The position numbers and the translations under genes are program-made. 5,459 nt of DNA from Bacteroidales bacterium (GTDB taxonomy: Bacteria > Bacteroidota > Bacteroidia > Bacteroidales > F082), in contig JAFWRA010000074.1 in assembly GCA_017508895.1 (NCBI GenBank), positions 1-5,459 on the forward strand, in the 5' to 3' direction. This document shows, piece by piece, positions 1-5,372 of the stretch. The notes beneath the pieces were generated by a model, which was not told the DNA's origin, ran no database searches, and worked only from the letters and a program-made list of their open reading frames with translations. The first letter of the stretch is position 1; each line of letters starts with the position of its first letter.

Positions 1-617
1 ACAATGTGCAATATGGCGAGACCTTGAAGGACGAAGTGCCGTGGACGCGCTACACCGTAGCTATCGGCCCTGGCAACCACATCCTGGAATGGAAATATGC
101 CAACCAACTCGCTGAGGGCGAATACGACAACGCCTTCTACATCGACGACATCACCGTGGGCAACACCTACAGCATCTTCCGCGCCAACTGCGATGGAAGC
201 AATGCCGAGCTGATTGCTTCAAACGTGGCCGATGCCCATTACGTAGATTATGGTTGGGATGCCTTGCCGATTGGACAATACAAATACGGCATCAGCACCG
301 ATGGTGGAAACACTATTTCTTGGTCGGAATGTCTGGATAAGGATGTGCTGTCCGTTGATGAGAACAACGCGATGGAAATCAAGGTTTATCCTAATCCTAC
401 GAACGGTATCTTGTTTGTACAGACGTTGCGCGCAACGTCTCTACAGGCGGAAACCGAATATTTCATCACCAACATGACAGGCCAAACGCTGCTCTCAGGC
501 CACATCACCAATGAAACCCAGCAGATTGATGTGACGGGTTTGGCTGAAGGGATGTATTTCGTTAGGATTCAATGGGATAAAGGGACAATAACGAACAAGT
601 TCACCATCGTTAAGTAA
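1..617 (+). CDS. 3' end of a secreted T9SS-sorted protein (partial, 5' end outside window)
   Basis: The reading frame is open from base 3, where an Asn codon precedes a GTG that is probably internal, so the gene begins upstream. Counting from that GTG as residue 1, residues 14-52 (WKY, then FYIDDI) look like the end of a jelly-roll domain of the gingipain 'cleaved adhesin' or MAM type. Residues 54-112 (YSIFRANCDG, YKYGIS, WSECLDKD) look like the Fn3-like module common in Bacteroidales surface peptidases and adhesins. Residues 128-203 are a type IX sorting domain: it opens with YPNPTNG, continues with a TNMTGQTLLSG strand and the motif GLAEGMYFVRI, and ends in FTIVK. By family knowledge this tail directs passage through the outer membrane and is then removed, leaving the protein released or anchored through A-LPS. 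The catalytic or binding part lies outside the window, so the overall function is unknown. A palindromic repeat is embedded at residues 138-147. Confidence 0.93.
   Translation, partial: NVQYGETLKDEVPWTRYTVAIGPGNHILEWKYANQLAEGEYDNAFYIDDITVGNTYSIFRANCDGSNAELIASNVADAHYVDYGWDALPIGQYKYGISTDGGNTISWSECLDKDVLSVDENNAMEIKVYPNPTNGILFVQTLRATSLQAETEYFITNMTGQTLLSGHITNETQQIDVTGLAEGMYFVRIQWDKGTITNKFTIVK
417..444. repeat. Palindromic repeat inserted in frame in the T9SS sorting domain
   Basis: Bases 421-440 are a perfect 20-base palindrome, AGACGTTGCG followed directly by CGCAACGTCT. It extends to GTAC...CTAC at 417-444 with a single mismatched pair (420/441). It keeps the frame and encodes VQTLRATSL plus the first base of the next codon, at the point where the sorting domain normally turns from its first strand (ILFV) to the next (YFITN). 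A palindrome this long is unlikely by chance in coding DNA. The form GTAGAGACGTTGC...GCAACGTCTCTAC resembles dispersed genomic palindromes known from several phyla, but copy number cannot be seen here. Confidence 0.8.
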
Positions 618-630
618 TTACCACGCAAAC

Positions 631-706
631 GTCATTGCGAGGAGGAACGACGAAGCAATCCAGAAAGGGAACTATTTATCTGGATTGCTTCGTTCCTCGT
701 AATGAC
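631..706. repeat. Imperfect inverted repeat, 'CATTGCGAGGA...AAGCAATCC' type
   Basis: The left arm (631-663) starts GTCATTGCGAGGAGGAACG. The right arm (680-706) ends CGTTCCTCGTAATGAC. The arms pair over about 26 bases. The left arm has two extra triplets (GAG, and ACG or an equivalent phase) and there is one G/A difference, around a 16-base A/T-rich loop. It begins 14 bases after the T9SS gene stop and lies between convergent genes, so the transcript could fold into a strong hairpin that protects or ends the mRNA, although no T-tract follows. The arm sequence resembles short palindromic repeats seen dispersed in many bacterial genomes. Confidence 0.85.
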
Positions 707-726
707 GCCAAGCGACCCTGAATCCG

Positions 727-814
727 CACGCAGAAATCGCAGAACTATAGGAATCGCTATGCGACGCAAAGTAATCGTCCGGCAGGCTTCACATAGTTCT
801 GCGTATTCTGCGTG
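727..814. repeat. 88-base inverted-repeat element, copy A
   Basis: The 22-base terminal arms (727-748, starting CACGCAGAAATCGCAGAA, and 793-814, ending TTCTGCGTG) pair with two mismatches. The interior holds a small hairpin TCGC-tat-GCGA at 754-764. The reverse complement of this element aligns nearly end to end with the element at 3154-3240. The two are especially alike over the last 35 bases (GCGATTCC, then TTCTGCGATTTCTGCGTG). It ends 9 bases past the HTH gene stop. The whole interval 618-823 therefore holds two hairpin repeats and no gene. I see no transposase, so this is a non-autonomous REP- or MITE-like element by inference. Confidence 0.85.
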
Positions 815-823
815 AGAAAAAAA

Positions 824-1024
824 TCAATCCTCCTCTTCGAGGAAGAAAATCTCCTCCACAGGTTTCCCGAACACCTGCGCCATCTTCAGAGCCAAGACCG
901 TGGAAGGCACATAGCGCCCTGATTCAATGGCATTTATCGACTGCCGGCTCACACCGATAAGTTTGGCCAAATCCTCTTGCGTGAGGTCTTTTTCGGCCCG
1001 CGCCACTTTCAAGCGGTTCTTCAT
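824..1024 (-). CDS. Small Cro/C1-type (XRE) HTH transcriptional regulator, YgzD/YozG-like
   Basis: This 66-residue protein is almost entirely one DNA-binding domain. Residues 4-60 form the five-helix HTH_3 fold. The helix-turn-helix proper is at about 16-34 (QEDLAKLIGVSRQSINAIE), followed by the family signature ESGRYVPS and an acidic end EEIFFLEEED. The ATG at 1024 is chosen because a perfect Shine-Dalgarno AAAGGAGG lies 6 bases upstream and because the homology starts there. A longer reading frame upstream is only a shadow of the membrane gene. The start overlaps the stop of the membrane protein gene as ATGA, which implies translational coupling. Family knowledge says these tiny regulators often sit beside a small multi-pass membrane protein and control their own operon. 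The target site is not known; the palindrome at 3105-3120 is one candidate by inference only. Confidence 0.95.
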   Translation of the reverse strand: MKNRLKVARAEKDLTQEDLAKLIGVSRQSINAIESGRYVPSTVLALKMAQVFGKPVEEIFFLEEED

Positions 1025-1485
1025 TGCGAGCCTCCTTTGTTGAAGCGGAACAATGCAATGCGGAATTTTATTACGAATAAGAATAAAAAGAAAATAAATA
1101 TCGAGCACGCACCATAGGGGAACGGAATGCCAAACAGCAGCAAATCCGTCAAAATAAAGACAACTGCACTGACCTTTGCCGCCCAAACCATACTTCGCAT
1201 ACGAACAAATGCGACAAACTCATCCTCAACTTTTTCCCTTGAGAACCCGACCAGCAAAAGACCTATCACAAGCAGTGCCATAATAATATATATAGGCGTA
1301 CACAATGCCGTTGTGAAGAATCCCTGAGTCTCAAGCCCATTATAAATCACAGGCATTTTTACGACAGGCATCCAATGGAAACGCCGCCATGATATTGAAT
1401 AAGCAATAGTAGAAATAATTGCTACACAAACAATGACCCATCCATAGGTTCTGAATTTTTGCGGAAACAAATAGTTATCTCTCAT
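1021..1485 (-). CDS. Four-helix inner-membrane protein paired with the HTH regulator (DUF2178-like)
   Basis: The predicted protein has 154 residues. Hydrophobic segments lie at about 14-33, 64-81, 100-120 and 122-140, giving four likely transmembrane helices with short loops. The middle loop, residues 82-101, carries SREKVEDEF followed by RMRSMVWA. This charged motif recurs in small membrane proteins encoded next to Cro/C1-type regulators, loosely the DUF2178 group, whose biochemical role is unknown. The ATG at 1485 is preferred over in-frame ATGs at 1557 and 1530 because both of those lie upstream of a good promoter (-7 box at 1511-1518). The shorter protein also begins with a typical short cytoplasmic N-terminus. 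The gene ends as ...CAATGA, sharing ATGA with the regulator, so the two form one transcription unit. A sensor or modulator role for the membrane protein is a guess from this pairing. Confidence 0.85.
   Translation of the reverse strand: MRDNYLFPQKFRTYGWVIVCVAIISTIAYSISWRRFHWMPVVKMPVIYNGLETQGFFTTALCTPIYIIMALLVIGLLLVGFSREKVEDEFVAFVRMRSMVWAAKVSAVVFILTDLLLFGIPFPYGACSIFIFFLFLFVIKFRIALFRFNKGGSQ
1031..1038 (-). promoter_or_regulatory. Perfect Shine-Dalgarno for the HTH gene
   Basis: Read on the minus strand this is AAAGGAGG, 6 bases before the ATG at 1024. It lies inside the last codons of the membrane protein gene, where it encodes Lys-Gly-Gly. Bacteroidota genes seldom use strong Shine-Dalgarno sites, so such a complete one inside an overlapping gene end suggests efficient re-initiation and fixes the start. 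Confidence 0.8.
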
Positions 1486-1510
1486 ATTATCACCATTCTC
1501 TATATCGTTG

Positions 1511-1543
1511 CAAAAATATGAAAAAATCATCTGTTCATAACAA
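1511..1543 (-). promoter_or_regulatory. Bacteroidota-type promoter for the membrane protein/HTH operon
   Basis: On the minus strand the -7 box TATTTTTG (1518 to 1511) fits TAnnTTTG exactly. A -33 TTG at 1543-1541 lies 22 bases upstream. The start codon at 1485 follows after about 25 bases. The -33 element lies inside the last codons of the lipoprotein gene, whose stop is at 1527-1529. Confidence 0.65.
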
Positions 1544-2999
1544 GAGAATGAATACAAAAATGTTGATCAATACAGCGAACAAGTCGCGGGGTCTGTAATG
1601 AAAATCTAATAATTGGAACTTCAAAAACCGGCAAGTCAACCCGTGAAAAGTCCTTCTCACCAATAGTTCTTGAGAGATAGTAATATTTATTTTCTTTTAC
1701 ATCTAAATATATTACTCCTAACATTACACCATCATAGGCCCAATCTATAAGATTCGCATCCATATTCAATCTCATGTCAAAACCACCATTATCCTCAACG
1801 TAAGCATTACAATGGAAAGGAAGCGTGAAAATGGTTTTATCATCAATATCCATAAGATAGTCCGTGAAAGAAACATTCAACAATCCATCCTGCAATGAAG
1901 GAGAGTACAACAAGAAGTCCTTCCGAACGAAACTTGGATAATCAACCCGCCTTTCGTCAATCAGTGTTAACTTTCCATTATCCCATTGACATCTAGCACG
2001 CTCATAACATCTCGCTGTATCTTTTTCCATGGCCCTAAAAATCAACGCATCAACACCTCCATCCGCTCTTATGTCAAAACTAATCGCCGAAACATCATCT
2101 TTCCTACCATCGAAAACATGTTCATATTTTTGGTTTTGGTCAAATAATGAATATGACAGTACCTCATAATACGAATGATGTACCATCTTATTGCCTTCAT
2201 TGTTAACAAATGGAACTTGACAACCAACCCAAACCTCTCTTCCATAAACAAAAACATCTATTATTGAAACATGTAATCCTCCAATTTGTTCAAGCCCACT
2301 CACCATCTTTGAATCTAACGAAACAATTTCGGGAAATATGTCTCTACAATCAATCGAGTCTCCACTGATTTCACGAATCAATCTACCGTTTTTATCAAAA
2401 AACTGGCAAAGGTTCAATGGTCTATTCAGCAAAACATAACAATTTTCCTGAATAAGGAAACCTATACCACTATTGTTGTATTCTGTTTGCAGCACAACAG
2501 CCTCGCCTGTCTCCATAAGTGTCTTCCCTTCTTGATAGATATTTTGTAACTGCTTCATCGTGCGACCATCCATTCTGAATTGAAATCGAAAGAACTCAGA
2601 ATCATGATTATCATATAGGAATCCTTCTGAAACTGTTGGTGTAATATTCAACTTTTCGTATTCATTGATATCGCTGATGATTTTTACTTTTTTCATCTCG
2701 CTGAGATAATTTAATGAATTGGTTTCCAAGAATTTTTCAATGCTTTTTTCATTCAATCCATTAAAAACAATTTCGGCGTCTGCGACCTCAATAAGGTCTT
2801 TTAACACTGCATCTCCTTGCAAACATGAGAAACAATCCGTTTCGTGCATCTTTACAACCAACTTAAATGGTTTTGAAGGTTTAGCATCACTCAATGCACA
2901 CGAAGACAACAGACACGATTGTAAATTGCATGCTGCAAAAATGGTCAAGAACGCTGTCATAGTAGCAATTCCGACAATCGTTTTGATTTTTTTATTCAT
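1527..2999 (-). CDS. Lipoprotein with N-terminal thioredoxin-like CXXC domain and uncharacterised beta-rich C-terminal region
   Basis: The predicted protein has 490 residues. It opens with MNKKIK, a hydrophobic stretch and the lipobox-like FAAC with Cys24, so it is probably an acylated envelope lipoprotein. Residues 45-135 look like a thioredoxin fold: a strand KLVVKM, the motif CFSC at 56-59, and ITPT with Pro121 placed like the cis-proline of that fold. The spacing suits TlpA-like proteins. Residues 140-490 are rich in short beta strands with many aromatics and Asp/Gly turns. They recall the propeller-type lipoproteins of Bacteroidales, but I recognise no family. There are 14 cysteines in the predicted precursor, unusually many. 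An in-frame GTG at 3014 would add five residues; the ATG at 2999 is preferred because it gives a standard signal peptide. The gene is AT-rich compared with its neighbours outside the trio. A role in thiol chemistry or redox sensing is inference. Confidence 0.85.
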   Translation of the reverse strand: MNKKIKTIVGIATMTAFLTIFAACNLQSCLLSSCALSDAKPSKPFKLVVKMHETDCFSCLQGDAVLKDLIEVADAEIVFNGLNEKSIEKFLETNSLNYLSEMKKVKIISDINEYEKLNITPTVSEGFLYDNHDSEFFRFQFRMDGRTMKQLQNIYQEGKTLMETGEAVVLQTEYNNSGIGFLIQENCYVLLNRPLNLCQFFDKNGRLIREISGDSIDCRDIFPEIVSLDSKMVSGLEQIGGLHVSIIDVFVYGREVWVGCQVPFVNNEGNKMVHHSYYEVLSYSLFDQNQKYEHVFDGRKDDVSAISFDIRADGGVDALIFRAMEKDTARCYERARCQWDNGKLTLIDERRVDYPSFVRKDFLLYSPSLQDGLLNVSFTDYLMDIDDKTIFTLPFHCNAYVEDNGGFDMRLNMDANLIDWAYDGVMLGVIYLDVKENKYYYLSRTIGEKDFSRVDLPVFEVPIIRFSLQTPRLVRCIDQHFCIHSLVMNR

Positions 3000-3013
3000 T
3001 TGTTTTGTTTCCA

Positions 3014-3048
3014 CCTCGCGGGTCCTTACTCCGCGGTCTTTAATGAGG
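3014..3048 (-). other. GC-rich possible hairpin in the lipoprotein mRNA leader
   Basis: Within an AT-rich leader, CGCGG (3017-3021) can pair with CCGCG (3031-3035), and CCTC (3014-3017) could alternatively pair with GAGG (3045-3048). The structure would lie 15-50 bases before the start codon. The arms are short, so this is only a possible fold and no known riboswitch is recognised. Confidence 0.25.
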
Positions 3049-3078
3049 CAGAATAGTTATTTATCAATCTTGACGCTG

Positions 3079-3110
3079 CAAAAGTAAAGTAAACTTTCCA
3101 ATTAGACAAA
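3079..3110 (-). promoter_or_regulatory. Bacteroidota-type promoter for the lipoprotein gene
   Basis: On the minus strand, -33 TTTG (3110-3107) is followed after 20 bases by the -7 box TACTTTTG (3086-3079), an exact TAnnTTTG match at standard spacing. Transcription would begin near 3072, leaving a leader of about 70 bases before the ATG at 2999. Confidence 0.75.
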
Positions 3111-3120
3111 TTAATTTGTC
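3105..3120. promoter_or_regulatory. Perfect 16-base palindrome, candidate operator
   Basis: GACAAATTAATTTGTC reads the same on both strands and covers the -33 box of the lipoprotein promoter. Its size and position suit a dimeric regulator that would block RNA polymerase. The HTH protein encoded in the same block is one candidate binder, but no second copy is seen upstream of the membrane protein/HTH operon, which weakens that link. Confidence 0.5.
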
Positions 3121-3153
3121 ATTTTCTCGCAAAAAAAATGTAGACAGTAGTTT

Positions 3154-3240
3154 CACGCAGAATCCGCAGAACTCGCAGAACCTACCGGGCTCATTTTTTT
3201 TATCGCTTCGCGATTCCCATAATTCTGCGATTTCTGCGTG
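3154..3240. repeat. 87-base inverted-repeat element, copy B
   Basis: Terminal arms at 3154-3172 (CACGCAGAATCCGCAGAAC) and 3222-3240 (ATTCTGCGATTTCTGCGTG) pair with three mismatches. An internal hairpin ATCGC-ttc-GCGAT sits at 3202-3214. It is homologous to the reverse complement of the element at 727-814 over nearly its full length, sharing the ends, the CCGG region and the GCGATTCC segment. The two copies thus face each other across the three minus-strand genes. The 87 bases from here to the transporter start (3241-3327) contain no clear promoter; TATTATTG at 3284-3291 is a one-mismatch -7 box without a -33 partner. Confidence 0.85.
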
Positions 3241-3327
3241 AGAAAAAACACTACACAAAATGTCATACAATCATTTATTTTCCTATTATTGCAATTCATT
3301 TCCGTTGATATTTCAAACATTCACTAT

Positions 3328-5334
3328 ATGGAAAACGACCAATTCAAACTGCCCGAGAACGCGCAACGCGAACTGAAACCGGGCGAAGAGTATGAGCCGA
3401 TACTCTCGAAAAACAAGAAGTACCAGGAAGTTACAGTATGGTCGGTGTGTATCGGCCTGCTGATGACCATCCTGTTTTCGGCTGCCGCCGCCTACCTCGG
3501 CCTGAAAGTCGGGCAGGTGTTTGAGGCCGCCATCCCAATCGCCATCATCGCCATCGGACTGACGGGATTGGCCCGCAAGAACGATGCTTTGTCGCAAAAC
3601 GTCATCATCCAGTCGATTGGTGGCTGCTCGGGAGGCGTGGTGGCAGGTGCCATCTTCACCCTGCCTGCGCTCTACATCCTGCAAGGCAAGGGCTACCACA
3701 TCGAAATCAACTTCTGGCAGGTGTTCATCGCCTCTTTGTTGGGCGGCATCCTGGGCATCTTGTTCCTCATCCCCTTCCGCAAGTACTTCGTTAAGGAGCA
3801 ACACGGCAAGTTCCCCTTCCCTGAAGCCACAGCCACCACACAGGTGTTGGTCAGCGGACAGAAGAAGGGTAAGGACTCCTTATTGTTGGTTATCAGCGGA
3901 TTGATTGGCGGTTTGTACGACTTCATCGTCTCCACCTTCGGCTGGTGGTCGGAGACCCTCACCACCCGCATGATGGGTTGGGGCGCTGCCTTGGCCGATA
4001 AAGCCAAGCTGATGTTCAAGGTGAACACGGGTACCGCCGTGCTCGGCTTGGGCTACATCATCGGCCTGAAATACGCCTTCATCATCTGCTGCGGCTCCAT
4101 GCTGGTGTGGTTCATCATCATCCCAGGCATGAACCTCATCTGGGGCGACCAAATCGTTGACCTGATGAACGCTGGCATCACCGCCACCATCGGCTCCATG
4201 GCACCTGAAGAAATCTTCAAGAACTATGCACGTCACATCGGCATCGGAGGCATCGCCATGGCGGGTGTCATCAGCATCATCAAGTCGTGGGGCGTGATTA
4301 AGTCGTCAGTCGGCCTCGCCGCCAACGAGTTCAAGGGCAAGAAAGCCACGGTGGAAGCCGTCGACCGCACGCAACAAGATATTCCCATGAAGACCATCGT
4401 CATCGGCATCGTGGCCGTGCTCATCGTCACCTTCCTGTTCTTCTGGTTCGGCGTAGTTCATAACGTATGGCACGCCTTGATTGGCATCTTGGTCGTGGCC
4501 GTCATCGCCTTCCTGTTTACGACAGTGGCCGCCAACGCCATCGCCATCGTGGGTAGCAACCCCGTGAGCGGCATGACGTTGATGACTTTGATATTGGCCT
4601 CGTTGGTAATGGTCGCTGCTGGACTGAGCGGTCCCGATGGCATGACCGCCACCTTGATTATCGGCGGCGTGGTATGTACGGCATTGGCCGTGGCAGGGGC
4701 CTTCATCACCGACCTGAAAGTAGGTTACTGGATTGGCACGACACCCAAGAAACAAGAGATCTGGAAGTTCGTCGGCGTGGCCGTGGCTGCTGCCACCGTC
4801 GCTGGCGTCATCATGATACTGAACAAGGCCTATGGCTTCGTAGGTGACGGAGCTTTGGTTGCGCCACAAGCCAATGCCATGAGTGCCGTCATCGAGCCGA
4901 TGATGTCGGGCGGTAGCGCCCCTTGGCTGCTCTACGGCATCGGTGCCGCCATCGCCTTGATACTCAACTTCTGCAAGATCCCTGCACTGCCCTTCGCCTT
5001 GGGTATGTTCATCCCCATCGATCTCAACGTGCCGCTGCTCATCGGTGGTGCCATCTCGTGGTTCGTGAGCAGCCGTAGCAAAGACCAGAAACTCAACGAT
5101 GCCCGCTACAACCGCGGCACCCTCATCGCCTCGGGCTTCATCGCCGGTGGTGCCTTGATGGGTGTGGTGAGCGCCATCCTCAAGTTCTGCAATGTGGATG
5201 CTGTGGCACGTACTGCCGATGGTGGCTTCTTCAACGAAACCCCATGGGCTGGCCTCATCGCCTTGGTGATGTACATCGCCATCATCGTCTACATGATTTG
5301 GGACTCGAAGCGAGCGAAGGTAGAAGAAGAATAA
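3328..5334 (+). CDS. OPT-family oligopeptide transporter
   Basis: This complete 668-residue multi-pass inner-membrane protein has the usual length for bacterial OPT members (TIGR00733-like). Members import short peptides or, in some branches, metal-chelate conjugates by proton coupling; the substrate here cannot be read from sequence. Family marks are AYLGLKVGQVFEAAIP at 55-70, GKFPFPEATATTQVLVSG at 160-177, GSNPVSGMT at 409-417, a GYWIGTTPKKQEIW segment at 466-479 and PALPFALGMFIPIDL at 552-566. About 14-16 hydrophobic segments span residue 38 to 657, with a charged C-terminal tail RAKVEEE. The ATG at 3328 is chosen because the acidic N-terminus (LKPGEEYEPILS) follows it at once. An in-frame GTG at 3238 would add 30 residues starting inside the palindromic repeat, which is unlikely. 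The gene is GC-rich with C-ending codons. It stands alone, divergent from the lipoprotein gene. Confidence 0.96.
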   Translation: MENDQFKLPENAQRELKPGEEYEPILSKNKKYQEVTVWSVCIGLLMTILFSAAAAYLGLKVGQVFEAAIPIAIIAIGLTGLARKNDALSQNVIIQSIGGCSGGVVAGAIFTLPALYILQGKGYHIEINFWQVFIASLLGGILGILFLIPFRKYFVKEQHGKFPFPEATATTQVLVSGQKKGKDSLLLVISGLIGGLYDFIVSTFGWWSETLTTRMMGWGAALADKAKLMFKVNTGTAVLGLGYIIGLKYAFIICCGSMLVWFIIIPGMNLIWGDQIVDLMNAGITATIGSMAPEEIFKNYARHIGIGGIAMAGVISIIKSWGVIKSSVGLAANEFKGKKATVEAVDRTQQDIPMKTIVIGIVAVLIVTFLFFWFGVVHNVWHALIGILVVAVIAFLFTTVAANAIAIVGSNPVSGMTLMTLILASLVMVAAGLSGPDGMTATLIIGGVVCTALAVAGAFITDLKVGYWIGTTPKKQEIWKFVGVAVAAATVAGVIMILNKAYGFVGDGALVAPQANAMSAVIEPMMSGGSAPWLLYGIGAAIALILNFCKIPALPFALGMFIPIDLNVPLLIGGAISWFVSSRSKDQKLNDARYNRGTLIASGFIAGGALMGVVSAILKFCNVDAVARTADGGFFNETPWAGLIALVMYIAIIVYMIWDSKRAKVEEE

Positions 5335-5339
5335 TTTTG

Positions 5340-5347
5340 TATCTTTG
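5340..5347 (+). promoter_or_regulatory. -7 box (TATCTTTG) of a promoter for the next gene
   Basis: TATCTTTG is an exact TAnnTTTG match, 5 bases after the transporter stop and about 20 bases before the likely next start. No good -33 TTG is found at 19-23 bases upstream, so strength is uncertain. Its position suggests the next gene has its own promoter instead of relying on readthrough from the transporter. Confidence 0.55.
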
Positions 5348-5348
5348 C

Positions 5349-5372
5349 GCCACAATTTCTGAATACTGTGGC
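5349..5372 (+). other. Small hairpin over the putative start codon of the last gene
   Basis: GCCACA (5349-5354) and TGTGGC (5367-5372) are perfect 6-base arms around a 12-base loop. The right arm contains the putative GTG start at 5368. No T-tract follows, so it is not a normal intrinsic terminator. It could be chance. Confidence 0.3.

Noticed and set aside
824..2999. Toxin-antitoxin or anti-phage module made of the HTH, membrane and lipoprotein genes
   Set aside because: The HTH/membrane pair matches a common regulatory pair, and neither partner shows toxin or nuclease features. The lipoprotein has its own promoter and thioredoxin-like motifs, so a defence role has no support in the sequence.
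2719..3087. Plus-strand 122-codon frame over the lipoprotein 5' end
   Set aside because: Antisense to a gene with signal peptide and promoter; its hydrophobic stretch is the reverse of the signal peptide region.
727..3240. CRISPR-like or tandem repeat array
   Set aside because: There are only two distant copies in opposite orientation, with genes between and no regular spacers.
3064..3270. Minus-strand 68-codon frame with CEFCGFCVK
   Set aside because: The cysteine pattern is only the translation of repeat copy B arms. The frame crosses the lipoprotein promoter and has no domain.
3313..4430. Other antisense frames opposite the transporter
   Set aside because: The same codon-bias artefact; no start signal, no recognisable domain, and the sense frame is a clear transporter.
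5335..5372. Intrinsic terminator of the transporter gene
   Set aside because: The only hairpin has 6-base arms, no following T-run, and lies after a -7 box that belongs to the next gene.
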